Positions 29,171-38,617 are shown, counted from the first letter of the stretch. The stretch: 64,000 nucleotides of DNA from Pseudomonas oleovorans subsp. oleovorans (GCF_002197815.1 NZ_NIUB01000008.1:93913-157912), one strand, 5' to 3'. Notes: a model not told the origin generated them from the sequence alone. Made by a program: numbers and translations.

Positions 29171-30221
29171 GCTGTCTACTGCACGCCCACACCGCCACAC
29201 GCACCTCTACAGCCCAATGAATCCGGCACCTGCTGGTTTTGAACGGTTTGCAGCGGCCTGGATTTTGCCCCCAGTTTTGCCCCCAAAATACGCGGGGCAA
29301 AAAAAGCATCAGTCGATCCCTAAGGAGGCATCCGCCTCATTCTCAGGGCGGGCCTCAACGTATGCGACCATGAGGGTCGCGGCATAGACGCAGGCTATCA
29401 CCAGGGTCTTCCCCTGATCCACCTGCGTCCTCAGCGGCAGCGGCATTTAGAATCTGGCTTCTTGCGTAGCCAAGCGTATTGGACAGGATCAACACTCAGC
29501 AGTTGGCTATTTACAGCAGCTGAACTGGATCACCTGGGCAGGCGCAGGAGACAGCGCGGTTAAGGCCCTGAGGGTGGTTGGGCGAGACTCAATTCAGAGG
29601 ATGCAGGCAGCTGGGCCAAGTATCACCCACAGTCTGGATTTGGCATGGGTTTACGCTTTATGGAAAGAGAAGGTCGGCAAGGTGAAAAGAATCGAGCATC
29701 GCCTTGGTTCGATGTGCCGGTTGGCCAAGCGATGGAATGCCCGGTGATTGGAAAGGGAGAACAACGCCGGGTTTACCGTCGTGACCACTACACCGCCAAC
29801 TGAACTTGCCTGGATACATGATCGTTGGCCGCTACCGACTCGGCTAAAAAGCACCTAGCGAAACCTTCTTCAGGTGATCCTTCTAACCTTGGCTGACTGT
29901 CATAACGCAGACTCAAGGTCTCTGTTGTGCCCTAATATCGGAGACTAGGCTAACCGTGGTATGGTCTAAGTTCTTCCCTGCACTGACTGTTCAATACCTG
30001 ACAGAATGACTGCTTCGAAAATATCTGCCTGGCTGCCTACGCCGCCATAGCGCATAGCCCCCTCCCTGAGTCAGCTCGGCTTACCGACTGATTCGTCTTG
30101 CTGCGCCTGTAGCAAACCTGCCGTTTCACACGGCACCACGTGATACCTACAACTTGAACCTGACGCTTTCGGCACGCCGTCCCGGCATCGTGCTGCCGCG
30201 TCCATTGCCTTGGGTTTATTG
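29171..30221. other. left end of island, mostly non-coding
   Basis: About 1 kb of lower GC sequence. It holds a cluster of TTTTGCCCCCA repeats at 29258-29300 (CTGGATTTTGCCCCCA is shared with 42877-42892), probably arm-type sites for the integrase. A possible gene remnant lies at 29451-29747. From about 29950 to 30221 is a long leader for the SulP gene, with no open frame I can support and no riboswitch I recognise. Confidence 0.6.
29451..29747 (+). pseudogene. possible remnant of a mobile-element gene
   Basis: Open for 98 codons after a TAG stop but with no ATG, GTG or TTG start until the interior. The translation is protein-like (IGQDQHSAVGYLQQLNWITW, then ALRVVGRDSIQRMQ and KRIEHRLGSMCRLAKRWNAR). 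No family recognised. It could be the 3' part of a phage or island gene whose start was lost; it might also use ATT or CTG. Low confidence that it is expressed. Confidence 0.35.
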
Positions 30222-31709
30222 ATGTTGCAGACAATCAAGCAGAACTGGTTTTCCAATCTGAGAGGCGACGTGCTCGCCGGCCTCGTCGTCGCGCTTGCAC
30301 TGATTCCGGAAGCTATCGCTTTCTCCATCATCGCGGGAGTCGATCCCAAAGTCGGCTTATATGCGTCGTTCTGTATCGCTGTTGTGATCGCCTTCGTGGG
30401 AGGTCGCCCCGGCATGATTTCGGCGGCAACCGGGGCCATGGCGCTACTTATGGTGACCCTGGTGAAGAACCATGGCCTGGAGTACCTGCTGGCCGCCACG
30501 CTGCTGTGCGGTGTGCTCCAGATCATCGCCGGCTATTTGAAACTGGGCTCGTTGATGCGCTTTGTGTCTCGCTCGGTTGTGACTGGATTCGTCAACGCCC
30601 TGGCCATCCTGATCTTCATGGCACAGCTACCTGAACTGACCAATGTCACCTGGCACGTCTACGCCATGACGGCTGCCGGCCTTGGCATCATCTACCTGTT
30701 CCCCTATGTGCCCAAGATCGGCAAGGTGATCCCCTCGCCGTTGGTGTGCATCCTGGTCTTGACCGCAGTAGCCATCTACCTCGGGCTAGATATCCGCACC
30801 GTAGGCGACATGGGCCAACTGCCGGATACCCTGCCAGTGTTTCTCTGGCCGGACGTGCCGCTTACCTTCGAGACCCTGGCGATTATTTTTCCCTACGCAG
30901 CAGCGCTGGCTGTAGTCGGCTTACTGGAGTCGATGATGACCGCGACCATCGTTGATGACCTGACCGATACCACTAGCGACAAGAACCGCGAGTGCAAAGG
31001 TCAAGGCGTTGCCAACATTGCTTCGGGTCTAATGGGCGGCATGGCCGGTTGCGCCATGATCGGGCAGTCGGTGATCAACGTGAAATCTGGAGGGCGCACT
31101 CGCCTGTCCGCCTTGATCGCGGGTGTCGTACTGCTGTTAATGGTGGTGTTTCTCAGCGACTGGGTCAGCCAGATTCCCATGGCTGCGCTGGTTGCGGTGA
31201 TGATCATGGTGTCCATCGGCACCTTCAGCTGGGACTCGCTGCGTAACCTGCGCAAATTCCCGCTCTCCACCAACATCGTGATGGTGGCAACTGTGGTCGT
31301 GGTGGTCTTCACCCATAACCTCGCCTATGGCGTTCTGGTAGGGGTTCTGCTGGCAGCCATGTTCTTCGCCAATAAGGTCGGTCACTACATGGCGATCACC
31401 TCCGAGCTGAATGAAGCCTCCGACCACCGCACGTACAAGGTGAGTGGCCAGGTGTTCTTCAGCTCCGCCGACAAATTCGTTGCGGCGTTCGACTTCAAGG
31501 AAGCGATCAGCAAAGTGACCATCGACCTCAGTCGCGCTCACTTCTGGGACATCACTGCCGTCGCAGCCCTGGACAAAGTGGTGGTCAAGCTTCGCCGCGA
31601 AGGCACCGAGGTAGAGGTACTGGGACTCAATGAAGCCAGCACCACTATCGTTGACCGCTTTGGTGTGCACGACAAACCTGACGCCATCGATCAGCTCATG
31701 GGCCACTGA
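30222..31709 (+). CDS. SulP family anion transporter with STAS domain
   Basis: 495 residues. The membrane domain (residues about 10-380, some 10-14 segments) contains [19 protein letters not shown], the SulP signature, and [15 protein letters not shown]; a shortened C-terminal STAS domain reads [20 protein letters not shown]. SulP proteins carry sulfate, bicarbonate or other oxyanions; the substrate here is unknown. Being beside arsenic genes it could move sulfate or an arsenic oxyanion, but that is inference. The ATG at 30222 gives the natural N-terminus [13 protein letters not shown]. It is 14 bp upstream of a universal stress protein gene and shares its transcript. Confidence 0.9.
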   Translation: MLQTIKQNWFSNLRGDVLAGLVVALALIPEAIAFSIIAGVDPKVGLYASFCIAVVIAFVGGRPGMISAATGAMALLMVTLVKNHGLEYLLAATLLCGVLQIIAGYLKLGSLMRFVSRSVVTGFVNALAILIFMAQLPELTNVTWHVYAMTAAGLGIIYLFPYVPKIGKVIPSPLVCILVLTAVAIYLGLDIRTVGDMGQLPDTLPVFLWPDVPLTFETLAIIFPYAAALAVVGLLESMMTATIVDDLTDTTSDKNRECKGQGVANIASGLMGGMAGCAMIGQSVINVKSGGRTRLSALIAGVVLLLMVVFLSDWVSQIPMAALVAVMIMVSIGTFSWDSLRNLRKFPLSTNIVMVATVVVVVFTHNLAYGVLVGVLLAAMFFANKVGHYMAITSELNEASDHRTYKVSGQVFFSSADKFVAAFDFKEAISKVTIDLSRAHFWDITAVAALDKVVVKLRREGTEVEVLGLNEASTTIVDRFGVHDKPDAIDQLMGH

Positions 31710-31723
31710 TAAGGAGAACAACA

Positions 31724-32575
31724 ATGACCCACGTAACCGCTTGCATTGACGGCTCTGCCTCGGCCCCTGCTGTTTGCGACTACGCTGCCTGGGCCAGCCA
31801 GCGCCTAGAAGCTCCGCTTACCTTCCTGCACGTACTGGATCAGCGCCAGTATCCGGTATCAGCCGATTTGAGCGGCAACATTGGATTGGGCAGTCGGGAG
31901 CATCTGCTGGATGAGCTCGCCTCGCTGGACGAAAAACGCGGAAAACTGGCCTTGGAGCAGGGGCGCATCATGCTCGCCGCTGCCAAGGAGAGAGCCATGG
32001 CCGAAGGCGTGAGTTCACCGGAAACCAAGCAACGCCATGGCGATCTGCTGGAAAGCCTGCGGGAACTGGAAAGCGATATACGCCTGCTAGTGATCGGTCG
32101 CCAGGGCGAGTCCAGTGGTGGAGCAGAAGCCCATGTTGGCAGCCAGCTGGAGAGCGTCATTCGCATCATGCACCGTCCTGTGCTGGTGACGCCGGCCAGA
32201 TTCAAAAAGCCTGAGAGCGCGATGCTGGCCTTTGATGGCGGCGCAACCACGCGCAAGGGCGTAGAGATGCTGGCCGCCAGTCCCTTACTGAAAGGACTGC
32301 CTATCCATCTGGTGATGGTAGGAACCGAGACAAAAGAGGGCTGGGCGCAGCTGGATGCCGCCTGTTCAACCTTATCCACGGGTGGTTACAAGGTACATAC
32401 CGCCATGCGAGCGGGTGAAGTCGAACCCACGCTGCATGCCTATCAGAAGGAGCATGGCATCGACCTACTGGTGATGGGCGCCTATGGGCATTCCCGAATC
32501 CGGCAGTTCCTGGTTGGGAGCAACACAACCCACATGCTGCGCACCACCGCCACGCCCTTACTTTTGTTGCGCTAG
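31724..32575 (+). CDS. tandem-domain universal stress protein
   Basis: 283 residues with two UspA folds: residues about 1-150 (HVTACIDGSASAPAVCDYA ... LLVIGRQGES) and about 160-283 (SAMLAFDGGATTRKGVEML ... LLVMGAYGHSRIRQFLVGS). The second domain keeps the G-2x-G-9x-G(S/T) ATP-binding pattern; in the first it is degenerate (GRQGESSGG). Preceded by AAGGAGAAC. SulP-UspA pairs are frequent in proteobacteria, so it likely modulates or accompanies the transporter (inference). Confidence 0.9.
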   Translation: MTHVTACIDGSASAPAVCDYAAWASQRLEAPLTFLHVLDQRQYPVSADLSGNIGLGSREHLLDELASLDEKRGKLALEQGRIMLAAAKERAMAEGVSSPETKQRHGDLLESLRELESDIRLLVIGRQGESSGGAEAHVGSQLESVIRIMHRPVLVTPARFKKPESAMLAFDGGATTRKGVEMLAASPLLKGLPIHLVMVGTETKEGWAQLDAACSTLSTGGYKVHTAMRAGEVEPTLHAYQKEHGIDLLVMGAYGHSRIRQFLVGSNTTHMLRTTATPLLLLR

Positions 32576-32815
32576 ATCGGATCTGGGGACAGGGCATCTT
32601 CTATGGAGTGCCCTAATTGCAAAGCTCTGCTGCCTGTTGTCTGTCGCGACATGCAGCCATTGCGATCAGTTCGACTTCACAGGCCCTGGATGACCTGGTT
32701 AAGTTCTATCGAAACGATTGGTTACATGCGCACATTCGAATGCGCGCATGTTGTAACTTTTCTGAAATGATTGGCTTAGTAAATTAGCGGCTCTCCCCAC
32801 TCAATAGGTAGTGCC

Positions 32816-33088
32816 ATGAAGAACCTCACCCTCTCAGCCCTGCTCCTCTCGTCCCTGTTCACCGGCTCCATTATGGCCAGCGAATTCGATAAGCCTGGTT
32901 TTGTTACCGAGGTTGAGGATGGTCGTCTCTGGGTTTTCCGCGAAGACTCTCAGGAACTGAAGGACTTCAAAGCCACTGGCGAGCCAGCCAAGCAGTTCAC
33001 TGATATCGGTTCCGGCCCGAATGGCATGACGGTCAAAGCGGCTGACGAGAAAACCCTCAAGGATTACCTTGAGGTCATCAAGAAGTAA
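32816..33088 (+). CDS. small exported protein of the arsenic island
   Basis: 90 residues with a signal peptide (MKNLTLSALLLSSLFTGSIMA) and an acidic/basic mature part starting SEFDKPGFVTEVEDGRLWVF. No cysteine. Similar small periplasmic proteins are seen near SulP/Usp or arsenic genes as far as I recall, but no function is known. It has its own upstream region (240 bp from the usp stop, in which a 54-codon open stretch at 32603-32770 is present but unconvincing) and is followed by a strong terminator. Confidence 0.72.
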   Translation: MKNLTLSALLLSSLFTGSIMASEFDKPGFVTEVEDGRLWVFREDSQELKDFKATGEPAKQFTDIGSGPNGMTVKAADEKTLKDYLEVIKK

Positions 33089-33101
33089 GCGCTTTCAAGC
33101 A

Positions 33102-33126
33102 GAAGGCCCGCAGAATGCGGGCCTTC
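33102..33126. terminator. bidirectional terminator between small exported gene and arsA
   Basis: Perfect 10-bp stem GAAGGCCCGC / GCGGGCCTTC with loop AGAAT between convergent genes. T-runs on both sides are weak (TCATTG), so termination strength is uncertain. Confidence 0.7.
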
Positions 33127-33139
33127 TCATTGATGCAGA

Positions 33140-34894
33140 TTACTTGCTGAGAGCGAGTAAACGCTCAACCCCTACCGGCTCCTCCGACATGAGCGGAATG
33201 ACCGCATAGCGTTGCGCGTGCTCCGTCGCGACATGCTCAATATCCCTCAGTTCATTGACCGCCCGTTTATGTAATAGCGGTGATTCAGTCTTTGCGGCTG
33301 CCACGCTGTTGTTGATCACCCATGCCCAAGGCTCAATGCCGGCACGACGCAGATCAGCTTGCAGGCCAGCAGCCTCCAGCACAGGAGTGGTTTCGGCCAG
33401 GGTCACCAACAGCACCTTGGTTTGCTTAGGATCCTGGAGTTGCATCATCGGCGTGGAAAAGCGCATGTTGCTGCCCGACATCTGCCGAGCAATGTCGCGG
33501 TGATAAGCCCCGGTGGCATCCAGTAGCAGCAAGGTGTGGCCGGTCGGGGCGGTGTCCATCACCACGAACTTTTTGCCGGCTTCACGGATGATTCGCGAGA
33601 AAGCCTGGAATACGGCGATCTCTTCGGTGCAGGGTGAACGCAGATCCTCGGCCAGCAGCGCCCGAGCCTGCTCATCCAGGCCCGCGCCCTTGGTTTGCAT
33701 GACGTGATCACGATAGCGCTGTGTCTCGGTATGCGGGTCAATGCGGCTCAGCGTCAGGTGCTCAAGCGTGCCATCCAGTGTCTCGGCAAGGTGCGCGGCA
33801 GGATCAGAAGTAGTCAGGTGCACGGGCAGCCCACGTCGAGCCAACTCGACGGCAACCGCTGCGGCCAGAGTCGTTTTCCCGACACCACCTTTGCCCATCA
33901 CCATGATCAGGCCATGACCATCGGCGGCGATCTCGTCGATCAGGGACTTGAGTCGTGGGGCGTTCAAATCAATTGGCGAACTGGCCGGTGCCTGCGTGCC
34001 GTCAGCAGAGCCCTCAAGCAAAAGTTGTCGCAGGGCATCCAGTCCCACTAGGTTGAATGCTTTCAAGGGCAACAGATCGAGCGGCAGTGTTCGCAGCGCT
34101 GGCGGCATGGCGGCGACTGCGGCCTGTTCACGCTTATAGACGGCGGCAGCCAGGACATCCTTCTGCGCCTCACTCGCCGGCAGCACGCCGTTGATCACCA
34201 GGTACTGCTCTTGCAATCCAATGGCTGCAAGCTCCTCGCGTGTGCGGGCAGCCTCGCGCAGGGTAGCGGCCTGTGCCCTGGCAACCAGAACCAGACGGGT
34301 CTTGGCTGGATCAGAAAGCGCCTTTACTGCCTCGCGATACTGGTCACGTTGTTTGTCTAAACCGGCCAACGGCCCAAGACACGATGCATCGCCTTGCCCC
34401 GCCTCCAGGAATCCACTCCAGGCCCCCGGCAGTTGCAGCAGCCGAATCGTGTGCCCGGTCGGGGCGGTATCGAAAATGATGTGATCGAAGCGGGCCTTCA
34501 GTTCATCGTTGACCAGCAGTGAGGTGAATTCGTCGAAGGCTGCGATCTCGGTCGTGCAGGCTCCCGATAATTGCTCCTCCATGCCTTTGACCACATCAGC
34601 AGGCATGACACCCCTCGCCGGGCCCACAATCCGATCCCGATAGGCCTGAGCTGCGCCCTGTGGGTCGATCTCCAGGGCCGCCAGGTTTTCCACGGCAGGC
34701 ACGGCGGTAATGTGATTGCCGATCTCCAGACCGAATACCTGCCCCACATTGGAGGCCGGATCGGTGCTGACCAGCAGCACTCGCTTGCCCTGACGGGTCA
34801 GCTCCAGGGCTGTCGCGCAGGCAATGGAGGTCTTTCCGACCCCGCCCTTGCCGGTGAAGAACAGGAAGCGTGGTGCATTGTCGATAAAGCGCAT
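33140..34894 (-). CDS. arsA: arsenite-translocating ATPase ArsA
   Basis: 584 residues, the full two-domain form. P-loops GKGGVGKT at residues 15-22 and 334-341; DTAPTGHT switch motifs in both halves. The three metalloid-sensing cysteines are at 113 (SGACTTE), 172 (ASCLGP) and 422 (SPCTEE), the same numbering as the plasmid R773 enzyme. ArsA energises an arsenite channel with ATP. It lies nine bases after the acr3 stop on the same strand, so the partner here would be Acr3 rather than ArsB. No arsD metallochaperone gene, the usual partner of arsA, is present in the window. Confidence 0.96.
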   Translation of the reverse strand: MRFIDNAPRFLFFTGKGGVGKTSIACATALELTRQGKRVLLVSTDPASNVGQVFGLEIGNHITAVPAVENLAALEIDPQGAAQAYRDRIVGPARGVMPADVVKGMEEQLSGACTTEIAAFDEFTSLLVNDELKARFDHIIFDTAPTGHTIRLLQLPGAWSGFLEAGQGDASCLGPLAGLDKQRDQYREAVKALSDPAKTRLVLVARAQAATLREAARTREELAAIGLQEQYLVINGVLPASEAQKDVLAAAVYKREQAAVAAMPPALRTLPLDLLPLKAFNLVGLDALRQLLLEGSADGTQAPASSPIDLNAPRLKSLIDEIAADGHGLIMVMGKGGVGKTTLAAAVAVELARRGLPVHLTTSDPAAHLAETLDGTLEHLTLSRIDPHTETQRYRDHVMQTKGAGLDEQARALLAEDLRSPCTEEIAVFQAFSRIIREAGKKFVVMDTAPTGHTLLLLDATGAYHRDIARQMSGSNMRFSTPMMQLQDPKQTKVLLVTLAETTPVLEAAGLQADLRRAGIEPWAWVINNSVAAAKTESPLLHKRAVNELRDIEHVATEHAQRYAVIPLMSEEPVGVERLLALSK

Positions 34895-34903
34895 TCTGAC
34901 CCC

Positions 34904-35983
34904 CTAGCGATTGTTGAGGCTGCTCTCGTACCAGTTGCGTGTGCTGTTGACCATGCGTACCAGCCATAGCATCACGGGCACTTCGATCAGTACGCCGACC
35001 ACGGTTGCCAGGGCGGCACCCGAGTTGAATCCGTACAAGACAATGGCCACGGCTACGGCCAGCTCGAAGAAGTTGGAGGCGCCGATCATGGTGGCCGGGC
35101 CCGCTATGTCGTGGCGCACTTTCAGGGTATGGCAGAGCCAGTAACCCAGTGCCGCGATGAACAGCGTCTGCACCAGCAGGGGGATCGCGATGATGCCGAT
35201 TATCAGAGGTTGCTCGACGATGGACTCACCCTGGAAGGAGAACAACAGAACCAGAGTGGCCAGCAGAGCGATGATGGAAAATGGCGAAATCTTCGCCAGC
35301 ACATTCTCGAAATAGGCTTCGCCGCGCTTCATCAGTTGAGCCCGCAGAAACTGGGCGATGGCCAGCGGGATGACGATGTACATCACCACGGAAAGCAGCA
35401 GGGTGTCCCAAGGCACCGGGATCGAAGAAACGCCCAGCAACAGCGCCACGATAGGCGCAAAGGCAAACACCATGACCAGATCGTTCAGTGCCACCTGGGT
35501 CAGAGTGAAGTTGGCATTACCCTTACACAGGTTGCTCCAGACAAACACCATCGCCGTGCAGGGCGCCGCACCGAGCAGGATCAAGCCGGCCATGTAGCTA
35601 TCCAGCTCTTCGGCGGGCAGCCAGGGCGCAAACACCTGCTTGATAAAGAACCAGCCAATCAGCGCCATGGAAAACGGCTTGACCGCCCAGTTAACGAACA
35701 GCGTGACGAACATGCCGTTCTTCTGCTGGCGCACTTCGCTGATGGCGCTGAAGTCGATCTTCATCAGCATCGGAATGATCATCACCCAGATCAGCAGGCC
35801 AACCGGGATATTGACCTTCGCCACCTCCAGGGCGCCGACGGCCTGAGCCGCTTGCGGCACAACCAAGCCAAGCACGGTGCCCACCACGATGCACAGGAAC
35901 ACCCACAGGGTCAGGTAGCGCTCAAAAACTCCCAGTGGAGCCCCAGAGGCCTGCTTCAGGGCGACTTCACACGCATTTGTCAT
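34904..35983 (-). CDS. acr3: ACR3 family arsenite efflux permease
   Basis: 359 residues, ten hydrophobic segments. The hallmark cysteine lies in LLGAAPCTAMVFVWSNL, and the conserved glutamate in ASNFFELAVAVAI. Acr3 extrudes As(OH)3 from the cytoplasm. It is transcribed divergently from the ArsC-ArsR fusion gene with a 109-bp AT-rich spacer and is followed directly by arsA. Start ATG at 35983 gives MTNACEVALKQASG before the first helix. Confidence 0.95.
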   Translation of the reverse strand: MTNACEVALKQASGAPLGVFERYLTLWVFLCIVVGTVLGLVVPQAAQAVGALEVAKVNIPVGLLIWVMIIPMLMKIDFSAISEVRQQKNGMFVTLFVNWAVKPFSMALIGWFFIKQVFAPWLPAEELDSYMAGLILLGAAPCTAMVFVWSNLCKGNANFTLTQVALNDLVMVFAFAPIVALLLGVSSIPVPWDTLLLSVVMYIVIPLAIAQFLRAQLMKRGEAYFENVLAKISPFSIIALLATLVLLFSFQGESIVEQPLIIGIIAIPLLVQTLFIAALGYWLCHTLKVRHDIAGPATMIGASNFFELAVAVAIVLYGFNSGAALATVVGVLIEVPVMLWLVRMVNSTRNWYESSLNNR

Positions 35984-36022
35984 CTTTGCTGCCTATCATC
36001 GTTCGCTTAGCGCGCAACGCGC

Positions 36023-36060
36023 TGCATATTCACTTTACTGCATATTCGTAAAATAATATA
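36023..36060. promoter_or_regulatory. divergent ars promoter with candidate ArsR sites
   Basis: Two direct copies of TGCATATTC at 36023-36031 and 36039-36047 followed by GTAAAATAATATA. This AT-rich stretch stands out in GC-rich DNA between acr3 and the arsC-arsR fusion. ArsR repressors bind such ATTC-containing repeats; assignment is by position and composition only. Confidence 0.5.
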
Positions 36061-36092
36061 TTTGGCCATCTGCATCTTTGATAGAGATCAAC

Positions 36093-36875
36093 ATGAGCCA
36101 GAAAAAGCGCGTCCTGTTCCTCTGCGTCGCGAACTCCTCACGCTCGCAGATGGCCGAAGCCCTGCTGCGCCACACCGACTCGGAACATTTTGAAGTCTAC
36201 AGTGCAGGCTCCGCCCCTACTGAAGTCGACACCCGAGCCCGCAATGCATTGGAGCAGCTTGGTGTTCCCACTGATGGGCTTTACAGCAAGTCCATCGAAC
36301 AGGTCGCTGGCGAGCCTTTCGACTATGTGATCACCCTGTGTGACAAGTCCGCCCTGGAGTGCCAGGCCCTGCCAGGGGCTGGTGAGTACATCGCCTGGAA
36401 TTTCGAAGACCCGGCAACCAGCTCGCAGAAAGATGCCTATCGCAAGACCCTGCATGAGATTCATGAACGGATAAAGATGTTCGTGCTGATCAAAAGCAAA
36501 ACGGCGAATGAAGCTTCCACTCTGCATGCCATGTCGCCAACCGAGGTCTTCAAATGCCTGGCCGAGGAAACGCGGGCGCGCATTGCTTTGCTGGTGACCC
36601 TGGAACAGGAACTGTGTGTCTGCGAACTGACCTCGGCACTGGAAGAGGCGCAACCCAAGATATCCCGGCACCTGGCCCTGCTGCGCGGCTGTGGTCTACT
36701 GGAGGATCGACGCAATGGTCAGTGGGTGTACTACCGCCTGCACCCGCAGCTGCCGGAATGGGTGACCGATATCCTCAAGCAGACCCTGGACAACAATGCC
36801 GAGTGGTTGCGCCAGGATGTGCAGCGCCTCTGGCAAATGCGTGATCGCCCTGGGCGCAAGCCTGCCTGCGATTGA
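36093..36875 (+). CDS. ArsC-ArsR fusion: arsenate reductase-like phosphatase domain plus ArsR repressor
   Basis: 260 residues in two clear parts. Residues 1-140 are a low-molecular-weight phosphatase-type arsenate reductase, with P-loop CVANSSRS (Cys11, Arg17) and further cysteines at 83 and 90 (TLCDKSALECQ). Residues about 147-245 are an ArsR/SmtB winged helix with the As(III) site ELCVCELT (Cys175, Cys177) and recognition region AQPKISRHLALLRGCG. A single reading frame joins them without a stop. It heads a seven-gene operon and sits across from acr3, so it likely represses both directions until arsenite binds, while also reducing arsenate. ATG at 36093 preferred over TTG at 36078. Confidence 0.92.
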   Translation: MSQKKRVLFLCVANSSRSQMAEALLRHTDSEHFEVYSAGSAPTEVDTRARNALEQLGVPTDGLYSKSIEQVAGEPFDYVITLCDKSALECQALPGAGEYIAWNFEDPATSSQKDAYRKTLHEIHERIKMFVLIKSKTANEASTLHAMSPTEVFKCLAEETRARIALLVTLEQELCVCELTSALEEAQPKISRHLALLRGCGLLEDRRNGQWVYYRLHPQLPEWVTDILKQTLDNNAEWLRQDVQRLWQMRDRPGRKPACD

Positions 36876-36897
36876 ATACCAGGCACTGGGGATGACC

Positions 36898-37368
36898 ATG
36901 AACGTTTTGTTTCTCTGCACCGCCAATAGCTGCCGCAGCATCCTGTCGGAGGCTATCTTCAATGCGATGGCTCCCAAGGGCATGCGGGCCTTTAGCGCAG
37001 GCAGCTACCCCAAGGGGGAGGTCAATCCGTTGGCTTTGCAGGCACTGCTTGATGCTGGATTCGATGTTGAAGGCCTGTACAGCAAATCAACCGATGCCCA
37101 TCAGGCTCTCGCCCCTGACATCGTCATTACCGTCTGCGACAAGGCAGCCGGAGAGGCCTGCCCAGTTTTCTTTGGCCCGGCGACTCGCTGTCACTGGGGA
37201 CTGAGTGACCCATCCGACGTTAACGGATCTGAGGCGGAAATAAACGCAGCGTTTGCAGCCACCATCCAGCAGATCCAGAAGCGAGTGAGCGCATTTATCG
37301 CGCTGCCCTTTGCTCAACTCGACAGCGATGCGCTCAAGGCCGAGCTGAACAGGATCGGCTCGTTGTAG
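36898..37368 (+). CDS. arsC: arsenate reductase ArsC, LMW-phosphatase type
   Basis: 156 residues starting MNVLFLCTANSCRSILSEAI, with P-loop Cys7-x5-Arg13 and an extra Cys12, and the downstream VCDKAAGEACPVF segment carrying candidate resolving cysteines. Reduces As(V) to As(III) with thioredoxin or glutaredoxin. It is 22 bp after the fusion gene, so the operon holds two reductase domains. ATG at 36898 is used; ATG at 36892 is too near the GGGG ribosome site. Confidence 0.93.
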   Translation: MNVLFLCTANSCRSILSEAIFNAMAPKGMRAFSAGSYPKGEVNPLALQALLDAGFDVEGLYSKSTDAHQALAPDIVITVCDKAAGEACPVFFGPATRCHWGLSDPSDVNGSEAEINAAFAATIQQIQKRVSAFIALPFAQLDSDALKAELNRIGSL

Positions 37369-37386
37369 CCCAAGAGGTAAGAACCC

Positions 37387-38097
37387 ATGATCGACAACCT
37401 GCCCAACGTCGCCGAGGAGCTGTTTGCCCGCTCTATCCCGACAAACCTGGGCCTCGCCGAAGGCGAGCACAAGCCGCGCATTCTGCTGCTCTATGGCTCC
37501 AATCGTGAGCGCTCCTACAGCCGTCTGCTGACCCAGGAAGCGGCGCGCTTGCTGGAAGCCTTCGGCGCGGAAACCCGAATATTCGATCCTTCCGGCCTGC
37601 CCATGCCGGACGATGCCGACAGCAGCCATCCCAAGGTCAAGGAACTCATCGACCTGGTGCTCTGGTCTGAAGGTCAGGTGTGGTGTTCACCCGAGCGCCA
37701 CGGCGCTATGACCGGCGTATTCAAGTCGCAGATCGACTGGATACCGCTGACCATGGGTGCCATCCGTCCCAGTCAGGGCAAGACCCTGGCCGTGATGCAG
37801 GTCTGTGGAGGCTCGCAATCCTTCAATGCGGTTAACCAGATGCGTGTGCTGGGGCGCTGGATGCGCATGTTCACCATCCCCAACCAGTCTTCAGTGCCCA
37901 AGGCCTACCTCGAATTCGACGAGGCCGGGCGCATGAAACCTTCCAGCTATTACGACCGCGTTGTGGACGTCATGGAGGAACTGGTCAAGTTCACCCTGCT
38001 GCTGCGCGGCCACAGCGACTATTTGGTCGACCGTTACTCGGAACGTAAAGAGTCCGCTGAAGAACTCTCCAAGCGCGTCAACCAGCGCGCCATCTGA
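37387..38097 (+). CDS. arsH: organoarsenical oxidase ArsH (NADPH-dependent FMN reductase family)
   Basis: 236 residues, normal for ArsH. Flavodoxin-like phosphate-binding loop [15 protein letters not shown] and [20 protein letters not shown] are the ArsH signature. The enzyme oxidises trivalent organoarsenicals (for example methylarsenite) to less toxic pentavalent forms. RBS AAGAGG lies eight bases upstream. Cotranscribed with arsC (18-bp gap). Confidence 0.96.
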   Translation: MIDNLPNVAEELFARSIPTNLGLAEGEHKPRILLLYGSNRERSYSRLLTQEAARLLEAFGAETRIFDPSGLPMPDDADSSHPKVKELIDLVLWSEGQVWCSPERHGAMTGVFKSQIDWIPLTMGAIRPSQGKTLAVMQVCGGSQSFNAVNQMRVLGRWMRMFTIPNQSSVPKAYLEFDEAGRMKPSSYYDRVVDVMEELVKFTLLLRGHSDYLVDRYSERKESAEELSKRVNQRAI

Positions 38098-38116
38098 CTA
38101 CCAGGAAACCCTCTCA

Positions 38117-38617
38117 ATGAATCACCCCTACGACCGGCTCAGCATTCCCGGTATCCAAGGCAAACTCATCTTCACGCCCTGTCCCGGCACCAAAGACAGC
38201 AGCCTTGTCGACTCGCTGGCCACGCTGAAACAGGCCGGCGCCTCTGCCGTGATCAGCCTGATGCCGGCAAGCGAACTGGCCACCAATGGTGCCGAGGACA
38301 TCGGCAAGCAATGCCAAGCGCAAGACATGGCCTGGTTCCACCTGCCGGTGGCGGATGAGCAAGTGCCGCTTGAAGATTTCGGTCAGGGCTGGAAAGCCTC
38401 CAAACAGAGCATCCTTGAGCGGCTTAATGCGGGCCAGGACATTGCCATCCACTGCAAGGGCGGCTCGGGACGCACCGGGCTGATTGCGGCGCGGATCATG
38501 GTTGAGGCCGGCATTCCCCGCGCCGATGCCATTGCCCTGGTGCAAGCCCTGCGTCCCAAGGCTATTCAACACCCAGCCCACATCAACTGGATCACCCAGT
38601 TCGATGCTGCCCACTAA
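38117..38617 (+). CDS. dual-specificity/tyrosine phosphatase-like protein of the ars operon
   Basis: 166 residues. Catalytic loop [10 protein letters not shown] with Cys113 and Arg119, and Asp80 ([10 protein letters not shown]) as candidate general acid, match the cyclin-dependent kinase inhibitor-3/DSP phosphatase family. It lies between arsH and the GAPDH gene with 19- and 23-bp gaps, so it is part of the same transcript. The substrate is unknown; a sugar phosphate, an arseno-ester or a protein are all possible. Similar genes occur in other Pseudomonas ars operons as far as I recall. Confidence 0.85.
   Translation: MNHPYDRLSIPGIQGKLIFTPCPGTKDSSLVDSLATLKQAGASAVISLMPASELATNGAEDIGKQCQAQDMAWFHLPVADEQVPLEDFGQGWKASKQSILERLNAGQDIAIHCKGGSGRTGLIAARIMVEAGIPRADAIALVQALRPKAIQHPAHINWITQFDAAH

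Noticed and set aside
32603..32770. 54-codon frame MECPNCKALLPVV... after the stress protein gene
   Set aside because: The CPNC start hints at a zinc ribbon, but the rest is not protein-like and there is no clear ribosome site; kept only as a note.
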